Origin: Thiobacillus sp. UBA2487
Lineage (GTDB): Bacteria; Pseudomonadota; Gammaproteobacteria; Burkholderiales; Sulfuriferulaceae
DNA: 24,913 nt
Reading direction: 5' to 3'
Assembly: GCA_002341815.1 (NCBI GenBank)
Contig: DDOT01000036.1
Location: 274-25,186 of the forward strand
Within the stretch, counting starts at the first letter, position 1. Every line of letters starts with the position of its first letter. Positions 15,487 to 24,349 of the stretch are shown piece after piece. The notes under the pieces are model-generated. The model had not been told where the DNA came from. It did not search any database and saw only the letters and a list, made by a program, of their open reading frames with translations. The translations under genes and the position numbers were made by a program.

Positions 15487-17472
15487 ATGCCTGCCCACAT
15501 TGCCCTCATTGCCTTGGATATTCCGCTTGCGGAACCATTTGATTACCTGGCCGGACCGCTAACCAATGCCGATATCGGCTGTCGTGTGCTGGTTCCGTTT
15601 GGCCGTGGGCATCGAACCGGCGTGCTGATCGGTTTTCGTTCCGACTCCGCGCTAATGGCCGAACAACTAAAACCAACGGATGACAAACTGGATGAAGTGC
15701 CGATCCTTCATCAAGAAACCATCGAACTTTTACAGTTTGCCAGTCAGTACTATCAACAGCCTGTCGGCCAGATGTTGTTTGCAGCGCTCCCCAACCTGCT
15801 GCGTAAACCTCGCAAACCCAACTTGCCACGACGCCGTAAAGCGGTAACTCTGCCGGCTGCCGCGCCGCCGTTACCGCTTACGACCGAACAAGAAGCCGCT
15901 TATACGGATATCATGTCCAGACTGGGCCGGTTTCAACCCTTTTTGTTACATGGCATTACCGGTAGCGGCAAAACCGAGGTCTATTTACATTTAATTGAAC
16001 AAGTCATGGCCCGCCAGGGCCAAGTGCTGATGCTGGTGCCGGAAATTCGTTTAACGCCGCAGTTGTCTGCTCGCCTGACGGAACGTTTTCCACAACACCG
16101 CATCGCCATATCTCACAGCGATATCAGCGCTGCGCGGCGCATGCACGATTGGTTGGCCGCCGGACGAGGTGACGCAGCGATTGTGCTCGGCACGCGGCTG
16201 GCCGTTTTTACCCCCATGCCTCGCCTGCAACTGATCATTGTAGACGAAGAGCATGATGCATCATTTCAACAGCAAGACGGGTTGCGCTACTCAGCGCGCG
16301 ATTTGGCGGTATTTCGTGGCCGACAACGGCAATGTCCGGTGATTCTGGGCTCAGCCACCCCGGCGCTGGAAAGCTGGTTTAATGCCCGCAATGGCAAATA
16401 TCAATTGTTGCAAATGCGGCAACGTGCGCACGTTGATGCCCAGTTGCCACAAGTCAATCTGATTGATTTACGCGGACAATCCTTGCGCAACGATATCAGC
16501 CCGTTATTAATCGCCGCTATTCGAAAAAACTTGCAACGAGGCGAACAGAGTTTACTGTTTATAAACCGACGTGGCTATGCCCCTACCTTGTATTGTGCAG
16601 ATTGCGGCTGGATTGCCGGTTGCTCGCGTTGCAGCAGCAAGCTGGTTCTGCATAAAGCCGCACATGAATTGCGCTGCCACCATTGCGGGCTAACACGTCC
16701 GCTCCCTTCGGTTTGTCCGGATTGCGCCAGCCACGCCCTCAATCCGGCCGGGGCCGGTACACAGCGCCTGGAAAGCACCTTGGAACAATTGTTTCCGGAC
16801 GCACATATTTTGCGAATAGACAGCGACACCGCCGGCAGCCCACGTCAATGGCAACGCATGCGCGACGCGATTTTGACGGGTGAAGCCAATCTATTGATCG
16901 GCACCCAACTGCTCAGCAAGGGACATGATTTCCCCAATCTCACCCTGGTTGGTGTGGTTGGCGCAGATAACGCATTGTACAGCACCGATTTTCGCGCCAA
17001 TGAACGCCTGTTCAGTCAATTGATACAAGTTGGCGGACGGGCAGGGCGAGCAGGCCAACCCGGACAGGTGCTGATTCAAACGGCCTGGCCGCAGCACCCG
17101 TTATTTCAGGCCATCAGCCAACATGATTACGCCAGCTATGCCGAACAGATGCTCAGCGAACGCGAAATGGCCGGTTTTCCACCGTATCAATTTATGGTGG
17201 CCATTCGAGCAGAAGCCGAGCAGCTTGAGCTGGCATTGCAGTTTTTGCAGCGTATCCGCAACCTGGCCCCCGCTGATGCGGAGATTACGGTGTTCGATCC
17301 CGTTGCCGAATCCATGTTACGCAAAAGCAACCGTGAACGCGCCTTGTTATTGGCACAGGCCAAATCACGCGCACAGTTACATGCCTGGCTCAGCACCTGG
17401 CTGACCAAACTATCCGGGATTCATGACCGCAACGTACGCTGGAAAATCGATGTCGATCCGCAACAGTTATAG
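15487..17472 (+). CDS. priA: Primosomal protein N' (PriA helicase), short form
   Basis: 661 residues against 732 in E. coli. PriA reloads the replisome at stalled forks. The 3'-DNA-end-binding domain (about 1-105), Walker A GITGSGKT (156-163), DEEH Walker B, and the eight zinc-binding cysteines (CADC, CSRC, CHHC, CPDC) in the helicase are intact, followed by GTQLLSKGHDFP and the C-terminal VKWVLDVDP-like ending WKIDVDP. Only about 20 residues join the first domain to the helicase, where E. coli has about 90, so the winged-helix domain seems to be missing. The ATG at 15487 gives the family N-terminus. It is followed by a separate argS promoter. Confidence 0.95.
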   Translation: MPAHIALIALDIPLAEPFDYLAGPLTNADIGCRVLVPFGRGHRTGVLIGFRSDSALMAEQLKPTDDKLDEVPILHQETIELLQFASQYYQQPVGQMLFAALPNLLRKPRKPNLPRRRKAVTLPAAAPPLPLTTEQEAAYTDIMSRLGRFQPFLLHGITGSGKTEVYLHLIEQVMARQGQVLMLVPEIRLTPQLSARLTERFPQHRIAISHSDISAARRMHDWLAAGRGDAAIVLGTRLAVFTPMPRLQLIIVDEEHDASFQQQDGLRYSARDLAVFRGRQRQCPVILGSATPALESWFNARNGKYQLLQMRQRAHVDAQLPQVNLIDLRGQSLRNDISPLLIAAIRKNLQRGEQSLLFINRRGYAPTLYCADCGWIAGCSRCSSKLVLHKAAHELRCHHCGLTRPLPSVCPDCASHALNPAGAGTQRLESTLEQLFPDAHILRIDSDTAGSPRQWQRMRDAILTGEANLLIGTQLLSKGHDFPNLTLVGVVGADNALYSTDFRANERLFSQLIQVGGRAGRAGQPGQVLIQTAWPQHPLFQAISQHDYASYAEQMLSEREMAGFPPYQFMVAIRAEAEQLELALQFLQRIRNLAPADAEITVFDPVAESMLRKSNRERALLLAQAKSRAQLHAWLSTWLTKLSGIHDRNVRWKIDVDPQQL

Positions 17473-17479
17473 CCGATTT

Positions 17480-17508
17480 TTGTCGTTCTGGTGCGCCTTG
17501 GCTATAAT
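17480..17508 (+). promoter_or_regulatory. Sigma70 promoter for argS
   Basis: TTGTCG (17480-17485) and a perfect TATAAT (17503-17508) with a 17-base spacer. A start near 17515 gives a leader of only about 24 bases before the TTG start of argS. Confidence 0.7.
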
Positions 17509-17538
17509 GGTGGTATTTTGCATGTTTGGTAGATTCCC

Positions 17539-19278
17539 TTGACAACCTATATTGACATAGAAAACCATCTATCCGCTTTGCTTGGCTACGCCGTGCGTGA
17601 ATCAGTCGGACAGACCGATGGCATTTCCATCGAAATTGAGCGCCCGCGCGAAGCCAGTCATGGCGATTATGCCTGTAATGTTGCCATGAAGCTGGCACGC
17701 GCCTTACGCGCCAATCCTCGTCAACTGGCCCAGCAAATTCTTGCTGCGTTGCCCGCTTCTCCATTGATCGCACGAACCGAAATTGCGGGCGCCGGCTTTA
17801 TCAATATTTTTCTGCATGCAGCCGCCTGGCAACAACTGGTGCCACACATTCTGGGTCTAACATCAACCTTCGGGCATAACACCCTTGGCCAAAACCGGTC
17901 GGTACTGGTTGAGTTTGTCTCAGCTAACCCGACAGGGCCGTTACATGTCGGGCACGGCCGTGGCGCGGCTTATGGCGCCAGTTTGGCGAATGTGCTGGCG
18001 GCATCCGGGTATCGGGTATCGCGTGAGTATTACGTCAATGACGCCGGTCGCCAGATGGATATCTTGGCGCTGTCAACCTGGTTGCGGTATCTGGAACAAT
18101 GTGGCGAGCCTTCCATATTTCCCGGCAACGCCTATCAAGGCGATTATGTGCGCCACATGGCGAATGCCATCTTTAACCAGCATGGTGACCGCTATTGTCA
18201 CCCGACGGCTGCACTGACTGCCCAAGCACCCGCATTTGCCGATGAACCGGATGCCCACCTTGATTACCTGATTTCCGAAGCAAAACGGATTTTAGCCAAT
18301 GACTACCCATATTTTCACGCCTTTGCCTTGAACGAACAACTGGCCGACTGCCGAAATGATCTCAACGAATTCGGGGTGGTGTTCGATGAATGGTTTTCCG
18401 AACAATCGTTATACGACAGCGGGATTGTTCAGCGCACCCTGGATGTGCTGGAAGCCAATGGCCAACTGTATGAACAAGATGGCGCACGCTGGTTTCGCTC
18501 TACACGCTATGGCGATGAAAAAGACCGTGTCGTGCAACGTGAAAACGGCCTGTTCACCTATTTTGCGTCCGATATCGCATACCACCTGAATAAACTCGAA
18601 CGCGGTTTTGACGAATTGATTGATATCTGGGGTGCCGATCACCATGGCTATATCCCTCGGGTAAAAGGCGCGCTGGAAGCCATGGGGCGCAACCCCGATC
18701 AATTGATCATCGCACTGGTGCAATTTGCCGTGTTGTATCGTAACGGACAGAAAGCAGCCATGTCGACCCGGTCCGGCGAGTTTGTGACGCTGCGCGAATT
18801 GCGCGCCGAAGTGGGCAATGATGCCGCGCGCTTCTTTTACGTGTTACGTAAATCCGATCAGCATCTGGATTTTGATCTGGACCTGGCCAAGTCACGCAGC
18901 AACGAAAACCCCGTGTATTACATTCAATACGCGCATGCCCGCATTTGTCGTGTATTGACCCAATGGGGAGGGGATACTCAAACGCTGGCCGACGCTGACG
19001 TTACCCGACTGGATAGCCCAAGCGAGATTGACCTGCTGCGCCAATTAACCAATTACCCAGCCGTCGTTGCAGCCGCCGCTCGCGAACTTTCACCACACCT
19101 GATTGCCTATGCGCTAAAAGATATCGCGGCTGCCCTGCATACCTATTACAATGCCGAACAATTTCTGATTGAGGATATCGTCCTGCGCCATGCACGCCTG
19201 GCACTGATATCAGCCACCCGTATCGTTCTCAATAACGGACTGACCATGCTGGGAATTTCCAGCCCGGAACAAATGTAG
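17539..19278 (+). CDS. argS: Arginyl-tRNA synthetase
   Basis: 579 residues. It charges tRNA-Arg with arginine. The class I signature is HVGH within SANPTGPLHVGHGRG, and the second signature is the MSTRSGEFVTL block, with alanine where many synthetases have the KMSKS lysine, a variation known in this family. The N-terminal additional domain (about 1-110, with ASHGDYACNVAM) and the C-terminal anticodon-binding domain (about 455-579) are complete. The start is a TTG at 17539; no ATG or GTG in frame precedes the conserved region. A six-codon ATG frame (17522-17542) ends on a TGA that overlaps this TTG. Confidence 0.95.
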   Translation: MTTYIDIENHLSALLGYAVRESVGQTDGISIEIERPREASHGDYACNVAMKLARALRANPRQLAQQILAALPASPLIARTEIAGAGFINIFLHAAAWQQLVPHILGLTSTFGHNTLGQNRSVLVEFVSANPTGPLHVGHGRGAAYGASLANVLAASGYRVSREYYVNDAGRQMDILALSTWLRYLEQCGEPSIFPGNAYQGDYVRHMANAIFNQHGDRYCHPTAALTAQAPAFADEPDAHLDYLISEAKRILANDYPYFHAFALNEQLADCRNDLNEFGVVFDEWFSEQSLYDSGIVQRTLDVLEANGQLYEQDGARWFRSTRYGDEKDRVVQRENGLFTYFASDIAYHLNKLERGFDELIDIWGADHHGYIPRVKGALEAMGRNPDQLIIALVQFAVLYRNGQKAAMSTRSGEFVTLRELRAEVGNDAARFFYVLRKSDQHLDFDLDLAKSRSNENPVYYIQYAHARICRVLTQWGGDTQTLADADVTRLDSPSEIDLLRQLTNYPAVVAAAARELSPHLIAYALKDIAAALHTYYNAEQFLIEDIVLRHARLALISATRIVLNNGLTMLGISSPEQM

Positions 19279-19288
19279 GAGTCGGATC

Positions 19289-19909
19289 ATGTCTCGTGTA
19301 CCACGCAGTTCCTCGGAAAGCCAACATAAGCCTGGTGGCATCTGGTCAGGCATTCTGATCGGCATGCTGGCTGGTTTAGGGGGCGCTGCTGCCATTGCGG
19401 TATGGGTCAGCCACAGCAATCCCTTTGTCGCACAACCGGGGGCCAGCAGCACGCCTGCCAACCCACCGACAACCACTACCCAAACAGCAACCCCCGCAAC
19501 GCCGAACGCATCGGGTAATATTGTCGATCCTGCCACCCGTGCTGCACCTGTTGACAGTCACTACGACTTCTATCATATGTTGCCCGGACCAAGCGCTCCG
19601 GCACCAACCCCAACCGGACCATCGCCCAAACCCGATACACCTGCCCCGGCGCCTTCCGTTTGGGTGCAAGTTGGCTCATTTACCGACAACAACCAAGCTG
19701 ATGACCTGAAGGCACAATTGGCCATGCTGGGTTATGAAGCCAGTATTCAGACCGTAGATGCGGCAGATAAAGGCACCCTTTATCGCGTTCGCCTGGGACC
19801 CTTTAGCAGTGACGCCGCACAACAGGTTAAAAATGCGTTGGCACAAAGCCAAATTCAATCAACGTTAGTAAGTCGTCACGACACATCGGCACCGGCAACG
19901 ACCCATTGA
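19289..19909 (+). CDS. SPOR-domain protein, FtsN-like
   Basis: 206 residues. One transmembrane helix (about 18-41) follows a short basic cytoplasmic tail; then a proline/threonine/alanine-rich periplasmic linker (about 48-120) and a C-terminal SPOR domain (about 123-196: WVQVGSFTDNNQAD to YRVRLGPF), which binds denuded peptidoglycan at the division septum. The position between argS and dsbA is the usual one for such proteins in betaproteobacteria. AGGAG is well placed before the ATG. FtsN function is inferred; it lacks the long helical region of E. coli FtsN. Confidence 0.88.
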   Translation: MSRVPRSSSESQHKPGGIWSGILIGMLAGLGGAAAIAVWVSHSNPFVAQPGASSTPANPPTTTTQTATPATPNASGNIVDPATRAAPVDSHYDFYHMLPGPSAPAPTPTGPSPKPDTPAPAPSVWVQVGSFTDNNQADDLKAQLAMLGYEASIQTVDAADKGTLYRVRLGPFSSDAAQQVKNALAQSQIQSTLVSRHDTSAPATTH

Positions 19910-19929
19910 TTAAATTGGAGTTATTTTTT

Positions 19930-20571
19930 ATGTCAAACCGACGCACATTTCTTGCCGCCAGCTTGCTGGCATTAACAATCCCATCCGTTGTGCTGGCAAC
20001 ACCCGTGGCCGGACAAGATTATGTCCGTTTGAATACGCCGATGGAAACGACCAGCGCAAATGATAAAATTGAGGTGGCCGAATTTTTCTGGTATCGCTGT
20101 CCGCATTGTTTCGAACTTGAACCCGCATTCAATCAGTGGATAAAAACCCAACCCAAAGATGTCGTCATTCGACGTATACCGGCCGTGCTTGGCAATGGGT
20201 GGGCCATGCAGGCAAAAATCTGGTACGCTTTAAAGACGCTGGGTGTTGCCGACAAATATCACGATGAATTGTTTAGTGCGATTCATCTGGATGGTTTGGA
20301 TGCCACATCAGAAATCAGCATCTTTGACTGGGCCGGGCGAGTTGGTATCAACCGTACCGCCTTTGCCAATGCGTACAATTCTTTTGCCGTGCAAACCGAA
20401 GTGTTGCACGCCGCACAATTAACGCGCGATGCACAAATCAACGGTGTACCGTCTTTCGTGGTGAATGGGCGCTATGTCACGTCGGTTTCCATGACTGGTA
20501 GCGAATCGGCATTATTCAAGACGCTGAATGATCTGATTGTGCAGGTCCGCAAAGAGCGAGCTCATCACTAA
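19930..20571 (+). CDS. dsbA: Thiol:disulfide interchange protein DsbA
   Basis: 213 residues. It introduces disulfide bonds into periplasmic proteins. An N-terminal signal peptide with RR (residues 4-5) and a hydrophobic core ends near VLA (about 23). The thioredoxin-fold active site is CPHC (57-60) and the cis-proline loop is GVPSFVV. The ATG at 19930 has GGAG nine bases upstream; an in-frame TTG at 19906 overlapping the SPOR gene end is less likely. No dsbB is in the window. Confidence 0.94.
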   Translation: MSNRRTFLAASLLALTIPSVVLATPVAGQDYVRLNTPMETTSANDKIEVAEFFWYRCPHCFELEPAFNQWIKTQPKDVVIRRIPAVLGNGWAMQAKIWYALKTLGVADKYHDELFSAIHLDGLDATSEISIFDWAGRVGINRTAFANAYNSFAVQTEVLHAAQLTRDAQINGVPSFVVNGRYVTSVSMTGSESALFKTLNDLIVQVRKERAHH

Positions 20572-20655
20572 ATTTTCGCCAACCACCTGTTTTGTCATAC
20601 TGGCGTCACTAAACGTTGTTATAACGGCAACAATCCTCTTTAGCCGGTTTAAACA

Positions 20656-21813
20656 ATGAATGTATTGCTGGTTTCCGATGTCTACTTTCCGCGCGTCAAC
20701 GGGGTATCAACCTCTATCATGACGCTGCGGCGCGAGTTAAAAAAAGCCGGACATCTGGTCACGTTGGTTGCGCCAGCGTATGGCATGAATGAGCCGCCTG
20801 AGCCCGATATTATCCGCATCCCTGGACGCAAAGTCCTGATGGACCCCGAAGACCGCCTGATGTCCTCGCACGCACTGCGTCAACTGCCCGGCCAACTGGC
20901 CGGTCAACGGTTTGATTTGCTCCACATTCACACCCCTTTCATTGCTCATTACGCCGGCATCCGTTTAGCGCGTGAAATGGGCATTCCCTGTGTTGAAACC
21001 TATCACACCTTTTTCGAAGAATACCTATACCATTACATCCCGTTTTTACCGCGTGCGTTAATGCGTTACGCGGCCCGTTTTTTTACACGGCAGCAATGCC
21101 GTCAAATCGACGGACTAGTCTTGCCTTCCATTGCCATGAAAGATGCTTTGCAGCGCTACGGGGTTCATACCTATAGCCAGATCATTCCAACCGGCATTGA
21201 ACTGGCTGATTTCTCGACTGGCGATGGCCCGTCTTTTCGCCAAAAACATGGCATTGCGCCCGACCGTCCAGTGGTAGTGTATGTAGGTCGCGTGGCATTT
21301 GAGAAAAACATTGAGTTTTTATTGCTGATGCTGTCCCAATTGCGTCATTCGATCCCCGATATTCTACTCGTAATCGCGGGCGAGGGGCCCGCCGAACGCA
21401 AGTTAAAACGGCTCACCGACGCGCTCAATCTGACACAGCACGTTAAATTCGTCGGTTATCTGGAACGCGCAACCGAACTTCCTGCCTGCTATTGTGCCGG
21501 CGATGCCTTTGTCTTTGCTTCGCGCACCGAAACTCAAGGACTGGTCCTGCTTGAGGCGATGGCCCTGGGTGTGCCTGTGGTATCAACCGCCGTGATGGGA
21601 ACCCACGATATTCTTGTTGGCGAACGCGGTTGTCGCATTGCACCCGATGATCCGGTGCAATTTGCAGCCACGCTGGCTAACGTGTTAACCAACCGCCCCT
21701 TGCGGGAATGTTTATCGGCTGACGCGTGTGAGTACGCTAAATCCTGGAGTGCGCCAGAAATGGTTCAGCGGATGATCAACTTTTACCAAACCGTTTTAGC
21801 GCGCAGCGTCTAG
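20656..21813 (+). CDS. GT4-family glycosyltransferase (second)
   Basis: 385 residues. It shares the GT-B plan with the glycosyltransferase at 14103-15320: N-terminal LLVSDVYFPRVNGVSTS, central YVGRVAFEKNIEFLL, and E-x7-E (ETQGLVLLE). The overall pattern resembles diacylglycerol glucosyltransferases and related lipid glycosyltransferases, with basic and aromatic residues (about 120-150: HYIPFLPRALMRYAARF) that could contact membrane. It is 84 bases after dsbA without a clear promoter or terminator, and convergent with the histidine kinase five bases away. Donor and acceptor are not determined. Confidence 0.85.
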   Translation: MNVLLVSDVYFPRVNGVSTSIMTLRRELKKAGHLVTLVAPAYGMNEPPEPDIIRIPGRKVLMDPEDRLMSSHALRQLPGQLAGQRFDLLHIHTPFIAHYAGIRLAREMGIPCVETYHTFFEEYLYHYIPFLPRALMRYAARFFTRQQCRQIDGLVLPSIAMKDALQRYGVHTYSQIIPTGIELADFSTGDGPSFRQKHGIAPDRPVVVYVGRVAFEKNIEFLLLMLSQLRHSIPDILLVIAGEGPAERKLKRLTDALNLTQHVKFVGYLERATELPACYCAGDAFVFASRTETQGLVLLEAMALGVPVVSTAVMGTHDILVGERGCRIAPDDPVQFAATLANVLTNRPLRECLSADACEYAKSWSAPEMVQRMINFYQTVLARSV

Positions 21814-21818
21814 CCCGA

Positions 21819-23141
21819 CTAAACATCAGCCGACATCATTGCTTGCGGTTGTTGATACCGAACGATAACGCCTTTACCCTTCGGGTTGGACAATATCGTC
21901 AATTTCCCGCCCAAGCGATCCGCCGCTTCGTGCGCGATTGCCAATCCCAAGCCGGATCCGGTCGCAGCATTGCCCGGTAACCTGTAAAACGGTTGAAATA
22001 CCTGTTGCCGCTGATCTTCGGGTATGCCATCACCTTGATCGATAACATCAATGGTTACCTTGTTGTCGATCAGGCTTGTACGCAACGTAACGCTTTCGCC
22101 CGGGTGGCTATATTTAACCGCATTTCCCAGCACATTATGCATGATTAATTGCAATATCGCCGCGTCACCTTGCAACAGAGGGTCGGCGTGCAAATCCAAC
22201 CTCAGATCAACGCTTCGGCTTTCCGCCAAAGGCAATACCCCCGCAAGACTGTCGCGCGCCAACTCACCGACCCGTATTGTATCTCGCCTCTGTTCTTGAT
22301 ATTGCAATCGCGCCAAATCCAACAGTTGGCTGGTTAGTTGTCGCGCTCGATCTATCCCTGTGCGCAACACCACCACACGCTGACGCATCGCATCAATCGT
22401 ATCTGCCCGCTCAATATTCTGTGCTTGTAAAGACAATGCGGTCAGTGGCGTGCGTAATTCATGCGAAGCATCGGCAATAAACCGTTTTTGTTGAACAACT
22501 GCCAAATTTACGCGAAGCATCATTCGATTAACCGCATCCACAAACGGGACGATCTCTTCCGGAACCGCCTCAACCGGCAAGGTTTCTAATCGATCGGTGA
22601 TTTGTTGATCTAACTTGGCCGACAACGAACGGACACTTAACAATTCATGCCGAACAATATGGACAATCAGCCACAATAAAATCGGCAAAAACAACAGCCA
22701 CGGCAAAAATGTCCATAATGCACTATCCCATGCGACTTCATTTCGACTTTGCGTAGATTGAACGATCACTAAACGCTGTCCGTTTCTGGCATGTGTGGCA
22801 TACACACGATTGGTACTGCCATCCGTAGCCGGCATCGTATAAAACCCGTCTGCCAAGCGAGGTGGCAGCCAGTCTGGGGCGTTTTGTCGTGCAGGTACGA
22901 AAACGCGAATACGCGCATCATTTTCTTCATCTTGGCCCGCATCGAACGTTGGGTTCATGGTTGGGGTCCCCAACAAAGCCACTTGACGCAACATATCATC
23001 CTGAAACTCTTGTGCTTCAGCATAAGCGAATCCAAATGCGACTCCTGTGGTCAGCACGCCCAACCCCAGTACAACCCAGGTTATTTGCACCAACAATGAT
23101 GTCTGGATAGACCGTTTCGATAAACGCAGCCACCTATTCAT
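21819..23141 (-). CDS. Sensor histidine kinase
   Basis: 440 residues. Two transmembrane helices (about 18-41 and 143-165) flank a periplasmic sensor region of about 100 residues; a HAMP-like linker follows. The kinase core is complete: H227 in the H box (ADASHELRTPL), N box with N336 and N340, G1 DQGDGIPED (368-376) and G2 GSGLGLAIA (395-403). Order and type are like QseC, PmrB and TctE kinases. It starts 9 bases after its response regulator. The signal is not known; the nearby PepSY protein is a candidate partner or target. Confidence 0.92.
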   Translation of the reverse strand: MNRWLRLSKRSIQTSLLVQITWVVLGLGVLTTGVAFGFAYAEAQEFQDDMLRQVALLGTPTMNPTFDAGQDEENDARIRVFVPARQNAPDWLPPRLADGFYTMPATDGSTNRVYATHARNGQRLVIVQSTQSRNEVAWDSALWTFLPWLLFLPILLWLIVHIVRHELLSVRSLSAKLDQQITDRLETLPVEAVPEEIVPFVDAVNRMMLRVNLAVVQQKRFIADASHELRTPLTALSLQAQNIERADTIDAMRQRVVVLRTGIDRARQLTSQLLDLARLQYQEQRRDTIRVGELARDSLAGVLPLAESRSVDLRLDLHADPLLQGDAAILQLIMHNVLGNAVKYSHPGESVTLRTSLIDNKVTIDVIDQGDGIPEDQRQQVFQPFYRLPGNAATGSGLGLAIAHEAADRLGGKLTILSNPKGKGVIVRYQQPQAMMSADV

Positions 23142-23150
23142 GTGTGCCCA

Positions 23151-23828
23151 TTATCCTGCATTCGGTACTGATACATTCACATACCAACCCGCCCCACGCA
23201 CGTTGCGGATTATCGAGGAACCCAATTTTTTCCGTATGGCATGCACCAGATAATCTATCATGTTACTTTCTATTTCCTCTCCCCATCCATATATCCCGGT
23301 TTCCAAGGCTTCCCGCGAATGTATTTTTCCCGGCTTCAACAACAAGATTTCCAACAGCGCAAACTCGCGCGCCGGCAATAACATACGTTCGGTGTTTGCT
23401 GTCCATGCTTCATGAGTCGCAGGATCAAGACTCACAATGCCATTACTCAATATGGGGCTCGCATTGCCGTCTTTACGTCGAATCACTGCGCGTAAGCGCG
23501 CCATTAATTCATCCATATCAAAGGGCTTGATGACATAATCGTCTGCGCCCAGATCCAAACCCCGAATTCGGTCACTCGCCAGATCGCGGGCTGTTACGAT
23601 GATAATGGGGATCCGGTTGTTTTTTGCGCGTAGCTGTTGCAACAACGTACTGCCATCCCCATCGGTCAACCCAAGATCAAGTAAAATCGCATCATACTCG
23701 CTACCGCCTAATGCTAACGTTGCATTACGCAAATCACGCACCCAATCTACCGCCCACGCTGCATCGCGTAATGCTTGGGTTGCTGCTTCACCGATCATTA
23801 CGTCATCTTCTACCAACAATAACCGCAT
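23151..23828 (-). CDS. OmpR/PhoB-family response regulator
   Basis: 225 residues. The receiver domain has acidic D8/D9, phosphoacceptor D51 (LLDLGL), T79 and K101 (KPFDMDEL). A winged-helix DNA-binding domain (about 128-222) has the family pattern of LLPAREFALLEILLLKPG and VRGAGWYV. It is most like QseB, PmrA and TctD regulators. It lies between the PepSY gene (117 bases away) and the kinase gene (9 bases), so these are probably one operon. Its regulon cannot be inferred. Confidence 0.93.
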   Translation of the reverse strand: MRLLLVEDDVMIGEAATQALRDAAWAVDWVRDLRNATLALGGSEYDAILLDLGLTDGDGSTLLQQLRAKNNRIPIIIVTARDLASDRIRGLDLGADDYVIKPFDMDELMARLRAVIRRKDGNASPILSNGIVSLDPATHEAWTANTERMLLPAREFALLEILLLKPGKIHSREALETGIYGWGEEIESNMIDYLVHAIRKKLGSSIIRNVRGAGWYVNVSVPNAG

Positions 23829-23884
23829 ATATTTTACGCATCTTTCAGCACAAGGGTTGAAACGCCTGTGTCTGCACCGGAAAG

Positions 23885-23915
23885 CTCACCCAACCTCGCA
23901 CGAACGGTGAGGTTG
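23885..23915 (-). other. Mutually exclusive stems in the PepSY-response regulator gap
   Basis: CTCACC/GGTGAG (23885-23890 with 23906-23911) and CAACCTC/GAGGTTG (23891-23897 with 23909-23915) share bases 23909-23911 and cannot form together. No T-run follows on the minus strand, so a simple terminator is unlikely. Confidence 0.35.
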
Positions 23916-23945
23916 TATGGCCTTCCTGCCGGATCAACAGGTTCG

Positions 23946-24254
23946 TCAATCAGGATTTGCACCTTCCGGTTTGTTTTCCAACACCACACCGGTTTTTGCA
24001 TCCACACCAACTTCTTGTGTAATGCCCTTGGTCATAATATCAAATGAGTAACGTAAGCCACTACCACCTTTCTCAAGCTCCAGCTCTTCATCTGTAATTT
24101 TTCCGGGATGCGCTTGCAGTGCGATGGTTCTTGCCTGCGTCAGGCTTATTTTGGCTTGCTTTGCGTACTGCTCGCCACTATAAGCAAAAACGCTTTGCGA
24201 CACCACGATCAACATTCCCATCACTCCGGCCATTACTGTCAAATTGCGTTGCAT
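23946..24254 (-). CDS. Secreted PepSY-domain protein
   Basis: 102 residues from the ATG at 24254, which has AAGGA six bases upstream; an in-frame TTG at 24269 is less likely. A signal peptide (about 1-24, ending SVFA) precedes a single PepSY domain (about 32-95: ISLTQARTIALQAHPG, then YSFDI and VGVDAKTGVVLE), which makes a small periplasmic protein. PepSY domains are found next to two-component systems of this type; the biochemical role is not established. Confidence 0.85.
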   Translation of the reverse strand: MQRNLTVMAGVMGMLIVVSQSVFAYSGEQYAKQAKISLTQARTIALQAHPGKITDEELELEKGGSGLRYSFDIMTKGITQEVGVDAKTGVVLENKPEGANPD

Positions 24255-24293
24255 ATCGTATCCTTTCAAGATAATTTATTACCGTGTGCAACC

Positions 24294-24322
24294 TTGTCAC
24301 ACGATGGGTTGCATTCTATCGA
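24294..24322 (+). promoter_or_regulatory. Candidate promoter for gluQ
   Basis: TTGTCA (24294-24299) and TATCGA (24317-24322) with a 17-base spacer. The -35 matches five of six positions, the -10 only three. It lies in the 95-base divergent gap between the PepSY gene and gluQ. Confidence 0.3.
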
Positions 24323-24349
24323 ATGAAAATTAGTCACGAATGAGGGATC

